From positions 1 through 62,368 of IMG/VR virus record IMGVR_UViG_3300032157_000009: a stretch of 62,368 nt of DNA. One strand, written 5' to 3'. The position numbers and the translations under genes are program-made. Positions 7,925 through 15,892 of the stretch are shown in pieces. The notes below the pieces were generated by a model that ran no database searches, was not told the DNA's origin, and was given only the letters and a program-made list of their open reading frames with translations. The stretch is from a virus. Every line of letters starts with the position of its first letter. Position 1 is the first letter of the stretch.

Positions 7925-8536
7925 ATGAAAACTTCGAAAATCAAAGAGACCCCTGAGCAAATTGCAGCCCGTGAAGCCCGTTCCGCCGAACTCGCCAAAA
8001 TGCGCGCTGAAGAAGCGGCAGCGGCCAAACAGGCCAAGAAGGTTGCCAATGAAGCCTTGATCACCCGGTTGAGCGAGGCTGCGGTTTGCTTGTCCAATGC
8101 GGTTGCGGTTGAGGAAACGGATTTGGCCAATGCTGACCGTCGTTGCCGCCGTTGGGTTGGTGAATCCTGGTTGGCCACTCACGAAGAGTTGGTTGGCCGC
8201 GCAGACCGGTTGTTGGTGTCGCCTGCTGATTATTTTGAATGGGCTGAAGCTGACATGAAGGCTGCGGCCAAGCGTGAGATTCTGGACTGCATCATCCACC
8301 GGGTTTTGGAAGGCAAGCCGGTTGGCGACGCCATGGTTGAAATGGTTGCCGACATCAAGGAACGTGTCATGAACAATTACGACCGTCCGTCCTCCACCAG
8401 CCCGGCGCACAACGCCATGATGATCGCCAAGCAGGAAGTTCGTTGCCAGATCGTTCGCGACATGGCTTTCCGTACCGAAGCCTGGACCGAGGCCAAGAAC
8501 GCCCAAGCGAATCAATTCTGCGCGCAGATGGCGTAA
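7925..8536 (+). CDS. Hypothetical Ala-rich helical protein
   Basis: 203 residues. The first 50 residues are charged and Ala-rich (predicted coiled coil), the rest is mainly helical with several Trp residues. No family recognised. It is the first gene after element A and has the leader AAGAAAGAACGCTAAA directly before ATG, so it opens a new transcription unit with the 8571 gene. It could be an abundant structural or DNA-associated protein, but there is no direct sign. Confidence 0.7.
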   Translation: MKTSKIKETPEQIAAREARSAELAKMRAEEAAAAKQAKKVANEALITRLSEAAVCLSNAVAVEETDLANADRRCRRWVGESWLATHEELVGRADRLLVSPADYFEWAEADMKAAAKREILDCIIHRVLEGKPVGDAMVEMVADIKERVMNNYDRPSSTSPAHNAMMIAKQEVRCQIVRDMAFRTEAWTEAKNAQANQFCAQMA

Positions 8537-8570
8537 GCGAAACTGACATCAACTTCAACTCATCAAACCT

Positions 8571-9290
8571 ATGATGTCAATTCGCTTTCCCTCGGTTCTG
8601 AATCCCACCAAGGTGGGTTACGAGTGGACCAACGACAGCATGACGTTCTGGAACCAAGCCCGCAACAGCAACAATGTCTTGCACATGTCAGCCGGTTTCT
8701 ACGAGACCTACGGTGACGGCAACTGTCAGCACACCCCGTTGGTGGCTTGCAACTCCAATCAGATGACGGACTTTTGCCTGTCGCTGACGCGCCATTTGTT
8801 GGCCCACCCTGAAGTTGAGTTCAGATCATATCCGATCCAGTTTGAGCCCACCACCAAGGAAACGGTTTTGTTTCTTGCATCAATCGAATACAACGCGGAC
8901 AAGCGCCAGTGGTTCAACACAGCCACAAACAAGCTGAGCGCCAGCGAAAGCAAGGCCCACGACAAGCGATGGTTTCAAGTGCCGGCTTGGGCCGACGGCT
9001 CAGTGGCTTCGGCTGTTGGCCTGTTCAATTTGGCCAAGGGCAATCCTCGTGAGGAAACCCTCAATCTGTTTGCACTGCACGAGTTCTTCTACGCGGCTGC
9101 CCATGGCGTTGTGCCGCAAGGCAAGGAGTGGGAGAGGATCACCGCCTACCAAACCCAAATCCCGGGCGACTTCACAGCGGCATTTCGCGCCTTGCAATAT
9201 TTTGTCAAGGCTCATGACTATTTGGCATCCGCCAAGCGGACGGCTGATTGTTGTGAGCACAACTCCCAAATCAAGGAGCAGGCGGCATGA
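8571..9290 (+). CDS. Hypothetical protein
   Basis: 239 residues, family not recognised. Mixed composition with WTNDSMTFWNQA near the N-terminus and a helical C-terminal region (about 165-239). An alternative start is the second Met, one codon later. It is followed by a tiny membrane protein through an ATGA overlap. It forms a pair with the 7925 gene downstream of element A. Confidence 0.7.
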   Translation: MMSIRFPSVLNPTKVGYEWTNDSMTFWNQARNSNNVLHMSAGFYETYGDGNCQHTPLVACNSNQMTDFCLSLTRHLLAHPEVEFRSYPIQFEPTTKETVLFLASIEYNADKRQWFNTATNKLSASESKAHDKRWFQVPAWADGSVASAVGLFNLAKGNPREETLNLFALHEFFYAAAHGVVPQGKEWERITAYQTQIPGDFTAAFRALQYFVKAHDYLASAKRTADCCEHNSQIKEQAA

Positions 9291-9379
9291 AAGTGGCCGC
9301 TGTAATTTCGCTCTGGTTTTATTCACTTGCCTTCGTCACCCTGATTTGGGTGGCGATGGCCATTTGGAGTCGCTTGTGA
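9287..9379 (+). CDS. 30-residue single-pass membrane protein
   Basis: A 30-codon frame from ATG 9287 to TGA 9377-9379. The product is MKVAAVISLW followed by a hydrophobic segment and ends AIWSRL: almost the whole chain is one membrane helix. Support comes from ATGA overlap with the upstream stop, AAGGAG 9 bases before the ATG, and a GTGA overlap with the next gene. It could be a holin-like, accessory or inhibitory micropeptide. Confidence 0.6.
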   Translation: MKVAAVISLWFYSLAFVTLIWVAMAIWSRL

Positions 9380-9543
9380 AACATCTGCCCTGCGACATCC
9401 CGAACCAAGCCGGTTTCCGGCTGCGGCTGTGGCTCAAGGACGGAAGGACGATTGACACCACCGTGGACCGCGAGCCGACCACCGGGTGTCACTTTCTGGT
9501 TGGGGTGAACATTCAGGACGTTGGTTGTTGGGAAGCTTTATGA
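9376..9543 (+). CDS. Small hypothetical protein
   Basis: 55 residues starting at GTG 9376 in a GTGA overlap and ending in an ATGA overlap with the exonuclease gene. It reads as a small beta-rich domain with RLRLWLKDGRTIDT and FLVGVNIQDVG. No family recognised. The two tight overlaps make translation likely. Confidence 0.6.
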   Translation: MKHLPCDIPNQAGFRLRLWLKDGRTIDTTVDREPTTGCHFLVGVNIQDVGCWEAL

Positions 9544-10106
9544 AGACGCTCGTTTACGATTTGGAGATCATCAACTGTGTTCCGGGCAAGGACAAGCCGC
9601 TGGACGGCATCAAGTATTGCCAAGGCTGGGGCGACCATGCTGGAATGGGGATTAGCGTCATTGGGGCGTTTGACTATTCAACGCAACGTTATCGGGTGTT
9701 CTTGGAAGACAACTTTGATGCATTTGTCAACTTGGCTCGTGATTCAGACTTGCTGGTCACGTTCAACGGCATTGCTTTTGATCACAAGGTGTTGGCCGCT
9801 TGTTTGAACTTCAACCCAATCCTGAAAGACTACGACTTGTTGCTCGAGATGACAAAAGCGGCAGGCGTTTACAACGCCAAGGGGTTTAGCCTGGACGCCA
9901 CGAGCCGGGCCAACTTCAAGAATGGCAAATCAGGCGACGGCAGATTGGCTCCAATCAACTGGCAGGAAGGACACCGGGGCAACGTGATAGATTACTGCCT
10001 GGAAGACGTCCGCTTGACCAAGGCGTTGTTTGACCGGGTGAAACAAACGGGTGGGTTGCGCGATCCTCGTGATCCCAGCCGGTTTCTGGAGATGCGCAAG
10101 CCGTGA
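9540..10106 (+). CDS. DEDDy 3'-5' exonuclease (DnaQ/RNase H-like fold)
   Basis: 188 residues from ATG 9540. The exonuclease motifs are in order: Exo I YD7-L-E9, Exo II TFNGIAFD81, Exo III Y152-x3-D156 (YCLED). This is the DEDDy type seen in proofreading and RNase D-like nucleases. The DNA polymerase here has a PHP domain instead of a DnaQ partner, so this protein could add proofreading or act in repair or end trimming. It overlaps neighbours by ATGA and GTGA. Confidence 0.75.
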   Translation: MKTLVYDLEIINCVPGKDKPLDGIKYCQGWGDHAGMGISVIGAFDYSTQRYRVFLEDNFDAFVNLARDSDLLVTFNGIAFDHKVLAACLNFNPILKDYDLLLEMTKAAGVYNAKGFSLDATSRANFKNGKSGDGRLAPINWQEGHRGNVIDYCLEDVRLTKALFDRVKQTGGLRDPRDPSRFLEMRKP

Positions 10107-10483
10107 AGAAACGCCACATCATTTTCCACGACCTGACCACGGAAGCCGGGCGGAAGACCTTCCAAGCGGCTTATAACGCCAAACACGGGTTGAACCCAGC
10201 CCCTAAAGTGGCTACAAAGGCCTCGCCCGTGGTTTTAAAGCCACTTTTGCCGGCGGAACGGGGAAAGCTAGGGGTTTGCGCCTCGACGCTCCTAGAGGCG
10301 TTCAAGGCCATTCCTTTTCCGGGCAGCTTCAAACTCGGCCCAAAACAACGCCTGCACCGCTGGTTGTGCGACGAGTGCGGCTTTTGGCACGGCCAAGCCA
10401 TCAACCCCAACGAAGAAAACCTGCCGCCCAATGAACCGGGCTGGGATGTGTTGGTGGCCACCAAACCCAAGAAGACCAAATGA
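10103..10483 (+). CDS. Hypothetical protein with CxxCxxxH motif
   Basis: 126 residues starting at GTG 10103 (GTGA overlap). A basic N-terminus is followed by the motif LCDECGFWHGQ near residue 93, a possible half zinc site. It ends in a Lys-rich tail. No family recognised. Confidence 0.6.
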   Translation: MKKRHIIFHDLTTEAGRKTFQAAYNAKHGLNPAPKVATKASPVVLKPLLPAERGKLGVCASTLLEAFKAIPFPGSFKLGPKQRLHRWLCDECGFWHGQAINPNEENLPPNEPGWDVLVATKPKKTK

Positions 10484-11052
10484 ACTCAGCAATGCTAGCA
10501 GCCGATCTTGTCAAACGGATCCCAGACCTCGCCCAAGACAACGTCGAGAACCGTTTCAACGTAGTGCTCAATTTGATTGAGGCAGAGCGAAAGCGTCAAC
10601 CCGTCACGCCGCGCCAAGTCCTGACGACCGACCAGTTGTTTGAATTGCGTTGTTTGAAGGATTGGCTGATTCGACAACGCAACCAAGAACACGACGGCGC
10701 TTTGGCCCGGATCACCCAGCGCCGACATCAGCGCATCCGGCGTCAACAACCCACAACCACGAAAGGCAAAACGAGTAATCGAAAATCTAAACGGTCGGCA
10801 GGCAGAAAAGCCAAGCCGGATTCGCTGCATGGAGTGTTAGCCAGCACGTCGTATCATCTGCTGGCTAAATACGGCAACCACAAGCGTCCCGTCGGAACAT
10901 TCGAGGCCGGACGGCGCACGCCGGCAGAAGTTGCGCGGTGGATCGAGCGCGAACTAAAGCACGGCCCGACTCAAATCGTGGTGACGCGAGTGCTGGCTAA
11001 CGCCGCACTAAGCCAAGCGGCGACAACCCAAAAGGACACCAATGCCAAGTGA
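10480..11052 (+). CDS. Hypothetical basic protein
   Basis: 190 residues. The N-terminal 70 residues are helical, then a strongly basic linker of Arg, Gln, Thr and Lys (about 75-112), then a C-terminal domain with YHLLAKYGNHKRPVG and a helix-rich end. The basic hinge suggests DNA binding. ATGA overlap upstream and 11-base overlap with the next gene. Confidence 0.65.
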   Translation: MNSAMLAADLVKRIPDLAQDNVENRFNVVLNLIEAERKRQPVTPRQVLTTDQLFELRCLKDWLIRQRNQEHDGALARITQRRHQRIRRQQPTTTKGKTSNRKSKRSAGRKAKPDSLHGVLASTSYHLLAKYGNHKRPVGTFEAGRRTPAEVARWIERELKHGPTQIVVTRVLANAALSQAATTQKDTNAK

Positions 11053-11398
11053 CTCTCAACCGCCAAGCGATCCCGCTTTGGCTTCAGTAAGTGGTTCTCC
11101 TGCGCCGATTGCGAAAGGCATGGGACAAAGTGACCGCTGCCGATTCTGCGGCGAGTTCTACGAGAAAGCAAAACCGTGGATATGCCCAGGTTGCTGGGAA
11201 ACGGTAAAAGCTGTGATCGCGGAATACCCCGATGAACTCCTGAAGCCTGCGCTGGAGAACGACCAAGCTCACCCCACTGCCGCTGGCGGGACGGGTGGAG
11301 CGCAGAGCGGGGCGCTCCCGCAGTCGCTTGCAGCCGGTGGTTTGGCGTCCGGGCGGCGCACTACGGGTTCGGCATCTCGGTCGAAAAACTCAAAATGA
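11042..11398 (+). CDS. Small zinc-finger-like protein
   Basis: 118 residues. The motif CRFCGEFYE followed by WICPGCW gives a CxxC-x10-CxxC zinc ribbon near residues 33-49. The C-terminal 40 residues are low complexity (Gly, Ala, Ser, Arg) and probably disordered. Function unknown; one of several small Cys-pair proteins in this genome. Confidence 0.6.
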   Translation: MPSDSQPPSDPALASVSGSPAPIAKGMGQSDRCRFCGEFYEKAKPWICPGCWETVKAVIAEYPDELLKPALENDQAHPTAAGGTGGAQSGALPQSLAAGGLASGRRTTGSASRSKNSK

Positions 11399-11649
11399 AA
11401 ATCAAAGAAATCACATTCGAGATGGGCAACGACTTCGCAGCCGTGATGGAGTGCGAACACTGCCACTCCACGCAAAAGCTGTCCTCTGGATACCATGACA
11501 ACTTCTATCACACGCGAGTCATCCCGGCGATGACCTGCAAAACATGCGGCAAAACCCGCGACGGCATCGTGCCGGAAACCGCGAATAACACGGCACGCTC
11601 ACTGTGGCCGAACGACCAAGCTATGCTGCGGCATGGCGACCCAAAATGA
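11395..11649 (+). CDS. Small zinc-ribbon protein
   Basis: 84 residues starting at ATG 11395 (ATGA overlap). CEHCHS and CKTCGK about 28 residues apart make a likely zinc ribbon. The protein begins with a beta-like MKIKEITFEM segment. No specific family recognised. Confidence 0.65.
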   Translation: MKIKEITFEMGNDFAAVMECEHCHSTQKLSSGYHDNFYHTRVIPAMTCKTCGKTRDGIVPETANNTARSLWPNDQAMLRHGDPK

Positions 11650-11879
11650 ACGATGCGACCCTAATCATTGAGCAGCCCAGCGCGTTGCCGTCAGCAGCAG
11701 CGACTGGTTCGGCGATACGTCCACACGAGGAACAAACACCGCTAGAAAGGGTGCTTAGATGCCACCTGTGGTATCCGAACGACATACTGGCTCGTGGTGC
11801 GAAAGAACTGCCCAAATCTGGTCCACTTCCTCGCCCGTTTCGGGACGGACAAGACAAAAGACACCAACAAACGAAATGA
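11646..11879 (+). CDS. Small hypothetical protein
   Basis: 77 residues from ATG 11646 (ATGA overlap). No recognisable domain; contains a RCHLWYPND motif and a basic Gln-rich end. Supported mainly by the overlap and continuous spacing in the gene run. Confidence 0.45.
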   Translation: MNDATLIIEQPSALPSAAATGSAIRPHEEQTPLERVLRCHLWYPNDILARGAKELPKSGPLPRPFRDGQDKRHQQTK

Positions 11880-11885
11880 AAAACC

Positions 11886-12071
11886 ATGAGCGCGCCTGTA
11901 AAGCCTGAAGAGCTGATCGGCGACGACTGGATGGAAGATCCATCCGCTCGCGAGGAGTTCGCAAAGGGACTTGATGAACTCGACGAGACACTGAAGCCAG
12001 TCACGGATGCCTTGGATGCCTCAGAACGTCTGAGTGAGGATGACTGGGCTATTCGGATAAATGCTCGCTAA
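11886..12071 (+). CDS. Small acidic protein
   Basis: 61 residues, strongly acidic (many Asp and Glu), probably helical. Starts at ATG 11886, six bases after the previous stop. Acidic small phage proteins often mimic DNA or inhibit host enzymes; that is only a general analogy. Confidence 0.5.
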   Translation: MSAPVKPEELIGDDWMEDPSAREEFAKGLDELDETLKPVTDALDASERLSEDDWAIRINAR

Positions 12072-12183
12072 ACTTGTTGTTTCTTATGCACAACAATGTA
12101 AGGAGCTGCTCGCCCGCTTCAACGCCATGAAAGAAGAACAAAATGCCCCGCGCCCACGACAACCTAATCGGAATGCTAGCTAA
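12061..12183 (+). CDS. Very small hypothetical protein
   Basis: 40 residues from ATG 12061 (MLAKLVVSYA...). It overlaps the end of the acidic protein gene by 11 bases and the next frame by 41 bases. Helical with a basic, Pro-rich end. No ribosome binding site is obvious, so this is a tentative gene. Confidence 0.35.
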   Translation: MLAKLVVSYAQQCKELLARFNAMKEEQNAPRPRQPNRNAS

Positions 12184-12319
12184 TGACATTCGCCAGCAGC
12201 AACGGGTGGAAACCCACGCCCGAGACGTGGTGGAACGCCTGTTGGTGAAAAGCCAACCTGCATCCTTAACACGAATTACCTTTCCTTCCCCATCAAAAAG
12301 AGCGAAAAACAAACCGTGA
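12143..12319 (+). CDS. Small basic hypothetical protein
   Basis: 58 residues from ATG 12143 preceded by AGAAGAAC. Helical N-terminal half (MPRAHDNLIGMLANDIRQQQ) and basic C-terminus. The stop overlaps the terminase small subunit start as GTGA, which supports translation. Confidence 0.5.
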   Translation: MPRAHDNLIGMLANDIRQQQRVETHARDVVERLLVKSQPASLTRITFPSPSKRAKNKP

Positions 12320-12816
12320 GCCAATCTGCCACCAACGGTCACACTTCCAAAAAACGCAAAGGTCGTGGCGGGCGCAAGAGCCGTTTAACGGACATCACTT
12401 TCATCAAACAAGTTGAACGATTGGCCGCCAAGGGCATGACCCAACGTCAAATTGCTGTCATTTTAGGCATTGACCCCTGCACCATAAGCAGTTGGAAGTC
12501 CCGTAAAGGGGAGCTTGAAGACAAATTCAACAAAGCGTTAAAACGTGGTGAGGCCAAAGGGGTGCAACGACGTCTGGACAGAATTGAGAAAGCAGGCAAG
12601 GGTGGCAGCTGGCAGGCTGATGCCTGGATGTTGGAGCGTCGCTTGCCAGAGCAATTCGGACGCAACGACCGGATGCGGGTGAGTGATGTGGATGGCAACC
12701 CAATTGCTGGCACCACGGTAATTGCTCCCACCGTGGTATTCATCCAGCCCAAGAAGGATGAGTTGAGCGAGCCAATTGAAGTGGGGCAGATTGAGAATGG
12801 GCACCCGTCGTCATGA
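12316..12816 (+). CDS. terS: Terminase small subunit
   Basis: 166 residues starting at GTG 12316. A basic N-terminal tail precedes a helix-turn-helix (KGMTQRQIAVILGIDPCTISSW, about 40-61), then a helical segment and the sequence ADAWMLERRLPEQFG that is typical of phage small terminases. It binds the packaging site on phage DNA and directs the large subunit, whose gene follows with an ATGA overlap. No pac or cos site was located. Confidence 0.85.
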   Translation: MSQSATNGHTSKKRKGRGGRKSRLTDITFIKQVERLAAKGMTQRQIAVILGIDPCTISSWKSRKGELEDKFNKALKRGEAKGVQRRLDRIEKAGKGGSWQADAWMLERRLPEQFGRNDRMRVSDVDGNPIAGTTVIAPTVVFIQPKKDELSEPIEVGQIENGHPSS

Positions 12817-14270
12817 ACGAGCAGGTCAAATTCACTCCCCAGCCCAAGCAGGCGTTGTTTCTTCAGAGCAATGCTGACATCACCATATTTGGAGGCGCAG
12901 CGGGTGGGGGCAAGACCTGGGGTTTGTTGTATGAGCCGTTGTACCACATCAAGAATGAGAACTTTGGCGGGGTGATCTTTCGGCGCACCTATCCCCAGAT
13001 CACGGTGGAAGGCGGGTTGTGGGACGAGAGCGACCGGCTGTATCCGTTTACGGGCGCTACCTCCACCAAGGGCTCATTACGTTGGGCGTTCCCCAGTGGC
13101 GCAACGATGGTGTTTCGCAGCATGGAGAATGAGGATGACTGTCGCAACTTTGACGGCTCGCAAATTCCTTACATCGGCTTTGATCAGTTGGAGAGCTTCA
13201 CGCCCAAGCAGTTTTGGTACATGCTCAGCCGCAACCGTTCTACCTGTGGCATTCGGCCGTACATTCGGGCCAGTTGCAATCCGCAACCGGGCTGGCTGGC
13301 GGATTTGATTCAGTGGTGGTGGGATCCGGAAACGGGCTATGCCATTCCGGAACGCAGCGGGGTGGTGCGCTGGTTTGTGAGAATTGGGGATGGCATCCGT
13401 TGGTATGCCACCCGTCAGGAGGCAGCCAAGAAACACCCGTCCGTGCCGGCCAAGAGCTTCACCTTTATCTTCAGCAAGCTGGAGGACAATCAGGTGTTGA
13501 TGAAGGCAGACCCGGGCTACCTGGCCAACCTGATGGCGTTGCCGTTGGTGGACCGCGAACGGCTGCTGGGTGGCAACTGGAAGATTTCCGTGGCGGGCAA
13601 CATCTTTAAACGGGAATGGTGGAAGTTTGTGGACGCACCACCCGCTGGTATTTACAACTGGTGTCGTTATTGGGACCTGGCCGCCACTGTGCCGACCGAT
13701 GGCAAAGAGCCAGACTGGACCGCAGGTGCCAAGCTGGGCGAATTGAACGGGGACATTTACATTGCGGACGTGGTGCACTTCCAAGGCTCATCGCTGACCA
13801 ACGAACGCACCATCAAGGCCACTGCCGAGTTGGACGGGCCAGCCGTGGCGGTGCGCATGGAGCAGGAAGGCGGCGCAAGCGGCAAGAGTTTGAGCGGGGA
13901 CGAAGGCCACTATGCGCGCAACATCCTTGTCGGTTACGACTTCTCAGGTGTGCCCAGCAGCAAGAAGAAATTGTTGCGTTGGGCGCCCTTGAGTGCCGCT
14001 GCCGAAAAGGGCAGGGTGTTCTTGGTCAAAGGTCGTTGGAATCAAGACTTTGTGGATGAGTTGGAAGGCTGCAAGGGGGACGACGAGAAGAACGACCAGG
14101 CCGACGCCGCTAGCGGGGCACTGGAGGCGTTGCGTGTTCCGACCGGAGCTTGGGACGCCCATGCCATTCAAATCGCCTCCACAGGCTACCAGCGGCCAAT
14201 GGGTGTGCCGGGCAGCCTTGACCCGGCTACTTATGACCCGATGGCGGAAACGGTGGACGCAACGGAGTGA
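12813..14270 (+). CDS. terL: Terminase large subunit
   Basis: 485 residues. Walker A is GGAAGGGKT at 27-35, Walker B is IGFDQLE with D124 and E127, and the C-terminal RNase H-like nuclease begins at RYWDLAAT with Asp288. This motor cuts and pumps DNA into the prohead. Length and motif order match the terminase_6 group. The next gene begins three bases after its stop. Confidence 0.95.
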   Translation: MNEQVKFTPQPKQALFLQSNADITIFGGAAGGGKTWGLLYEPLYHIKNENFGGVIFRRTYPQITVEGGLWDESDRLYPFTGATSTKGSLRWAFPSGATMVFRSMENEDDCRNFDGSQIPYIGFDQLESFTPKQFWYMLSRNRSTCGIRPYIRASCNPQPGWLADLIQWWWDPETGYAIPERSGVVRWFVRIGDGIRWYATRQEAAKKHPSVPAKSFTFIFSKLEDNQVLMKADPGYLANLMALPLVDRERLLGGNWKISVAGNIFKREWWKFVDAPPAGIYNWCRYWDLAATVPTDGKEPDWTAGAKLGELNGDIYIADVVHFQGSSLTNERTIKATAELDGPAVAVRMEQEGGASGKSLSGDEGHYARNILVGYDFSGVPSSKKKLLRWAPLSAAAEKGRVFLVKGRWNQDFVDELEGCKGDDEKNDQADAASGALEALRVPTGAWDAHAIQIASTGYQRPMGVPGSLDPATYDPMAETVDATE

Positions 14271-14273
14271 ATT

Positions 14274-14537
14274 ATGATCAAGCCGCTTGAAAAGCATTCG
14301 GTAGGCCCAAAGCCCCGATCCGTGGTGGAAAACGCTGCAGTGGCCACGCTCGGCACGGCAAACGGTGCTCCTGAGCCCATTCAACCGTGCTGTTCCTGCC
14401 GTTGGGCGGTGCAAACCAAGGAATTGTTACGTTGCCATCTGAATCCACCCCAGGTGCGCATGCCCTACGACAACATGGCGGCCTGGCCGGTGGTGCCCAG
14501 CCGAGGTGGCGGTTGTTCATCGCACGCCACATCATGA
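14274..14537 (+). CDS. Small Cys-rich protein
   Basis: 87 residues. Contains PCCSCRW followed by LRCHLNPP, a Cys pair plus Cys pattern like small metal-binding phage proteins. A Gly/Ser/Cys tail follows. It is the first gene of an accessory block between terminase and portal. Function unknown. Confidence 0.55.
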   Translation: MIKPLEKHSVGPKPRSVVENAAVATLGTANGAPEPIQPCCSCRWAVQTKELLRCHLNPPQVRMPYDNMAAWPVVPSRGGGCSSHATS

Positions 14538-15214
14538 AGACCGCCGTTTTCCATCTCGTCCGCGAGCCGGGGGAGTCTGAGGATTTCCTGGCAAGTTATT
14601 TTGAGCACTTGAGCGGGGCGGACCATGAACTGTTTCCCGTGCTCAAGGGCGGGGCGTCCGCACCCGTGCCGGGTTTCCGCCAGTTTCGCGTGAATGATTT
14701 TGGACGGTCGTTGCACGCCTTTGGCAAGGCGTTGCGGCGGGTGGACCTGGAGGGGTTTGACACTGTTTGTTTTCTCAATTCCTTTTCGCGCATCGCTTGT
14801 GACGGCTGGCTGGACCGATTGGTGAGCACAGCACGACGGCCGGAAGTTGGCATGGCGGGTTGCACGGCCAGTTTGGAAAGCTTTCTGGGCAACAAGCCCG
14901 CGCTGTGGCGGTCGCTGTTGTTTCCGCCCTGGCCAAATCCACATCTGCGCACGAACGCGATCTGTCTGCGCATGGAGGTGGCACGAAAGTATTGGCCTCG
15001 GTTCGCCTTCAACAAGCCGCTGGAACATGTCTCTGAATCTGGCTGGTGGGGTTTGACAAATCGTCTGCGGGTGGCAGGGCTTGATTGTGTGGTGGTCAAC
15101 GCTACCAGCGAGCACACTCTCAGTGCGGATCGGCAAAGCTTTGAGTCGCCATGCTTTCGTGAAGGCTGGCCCACGATGGTTACGGACAATCGCCGAAAGG
15201 GAACATGCGAATGA
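14534..15214 (+). CDS. Glycosyltransferase-like protein
   Basis: 226 residues from ATG 14534 (ATGA overlap). The region DTVCFLNSFSRIACDGWLDRL with a later VGMAGCTAS resembles the nucleotide-sugar domain of GT-A enzymes where an Asp-x-Asp equivalent precedes a Trp-Leu. The canonical DxD is replaced by NSF here, so activity is uncertain. A substrate could be host surface glycans, DNA bases or virion proteins. Its place beside membrane proteins and a radical SAM protein suggests an accessory modification cassette. Confidence 0.55.
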   Translation: MKTAVFHLVREPGESEDFLASYFEHLSGADHELFPVLKGGASAPVPGFRQFRVNDFGRSLHAFGKALRRVDLEGFDTVCFLNSFSRIACDGWLDRLVSTARRPEVGMAGCTASLESFLGNKPALWRSLLFPPWPNPHLRTNAICLRMEVARKYWPRFAFNKPLEHVSESGWWGLTNRLRVAGLDCVVVNATSEHTLSADRQSFESPCFREGWPTMVTDNRRKGTCE

Positions 15215-15387
15215 CGCACGATCAGTCTCCGTTTGTTGCCGATGACCTGAAATGGCGTTGGTGGCATTGGCCGGTGGCAGCCCTGGTGTTCATTCCGGTG
15301 GCGGTTGGGATTGTCTTCTTCATTGCGCTGGTCCTGGTATCAGGCATTAACGATTGGTGGCAAGACCGACGGAAAGACAAGTTGTGA
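15211..15387 (+). CDS. Small single-pass membrane protein
   Basis: 58 residues from ATG 15211 (ATGA overlap; ATG 15205 is also possible). A Trp-rich juxtamembrane stretch (KWRWWHW) leads into one hydrophobic helix of about 25 residues, then a basic end. Located between the glycosyltransferase-like gene and a larger membrane protein. Confidence 0.65.
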   Translation: MTHDQSPFVADDLKWRWWHWPVAALVFIPVAVGIVFFIALVLVSGINDWWQDRRKDKL

Positions 15388-15890
15388 GCTCACGAATGAG
15401 TTTCTGTTTGGCGGTGGCGCTGATCGTTGCTGCGTTGGTCTGGTTGTTTGCCGAAGCGTTGCACCCCGATCATGTTGTGTTCTCCAATGACGGTCCGTTG
15501 GGGGCATTGCAATCACAGCAGTCTCAAACCTTTGGCCCAATTTGGGCAGACCTGAATTGGTTGGGGCGCTCTGAGCCAGCTTGGTCGGCTTCCGGTATCA
15601 CTGGAGGTTTCCGAGCGTTGATGCTTTGCCGCAACCTAGCAATAGGCACGGTTCTGCTTTGTATGATTGGCTGGCCGTTAGCTTATTGGTGGACTGGGCG
15701 TGGCGTCTTGAAGGGGATTGAGATTGGACTGCTGGCTTGTTGGTGTCAGCTGATTGGCTTCGGCTTGGTCTTGGCCTTGTTGCACTTCCTGACCGGCAAC
15801 CCGGAATATCTCGGCGCGTCCTTCGGCTTGTTGAGCTTTGCATTCATGGTAGGTTTTGGCTTTCTGCCGCCTGCTCCGGATCCTCACTAA
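15384..15890 (+). CDS. Multi-pass membrane protein
   Basis: 168 residues from GTG 15384 (GTGA overlap); ATG 15396 is an alternative. One N-terminal membrane helix, a 55-residue extracytoplasmic loop containing SNDGPLGALQ and DLNWLG, then three further hydrophobic segments. The loop motif resembles a motif I associate with large bacterial membrane proteins, perhaps of Verrucomicrobia, so the gene could be a fragment acquired from a host; this is recollection, not a search. Confidence 0.6.
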   Translation: MSSRMSFCLAVALIVAALVWLFAEALHPDHVVFSNDGPLGALQSQQSQTFGPIWADLNWLGRSEPAWSASGITGGFRALMLCRNLAIGTVLLCMIGWPLAYWWTGRGVLKGIEIGLLACWCQLIGFGLVLALLHFLTGNPEYLGASFGLLSFAFMVGFGFLPPAPDPH

Positions 15891-15892
15891 TT

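Noticed and set aside
13077-13784. 235-codon minus-strand frame opposite the large terminase
   Set aside because: Shadow of terL; Cys/His/Val-rich nonsense composition and no supporting context.
14465-15267. Two 223-codon minus-strand frames opposite the glycosyltransferase-like gene
   Set aside because: Both overlap the same + gene; composition typical of reverse translation shadows.
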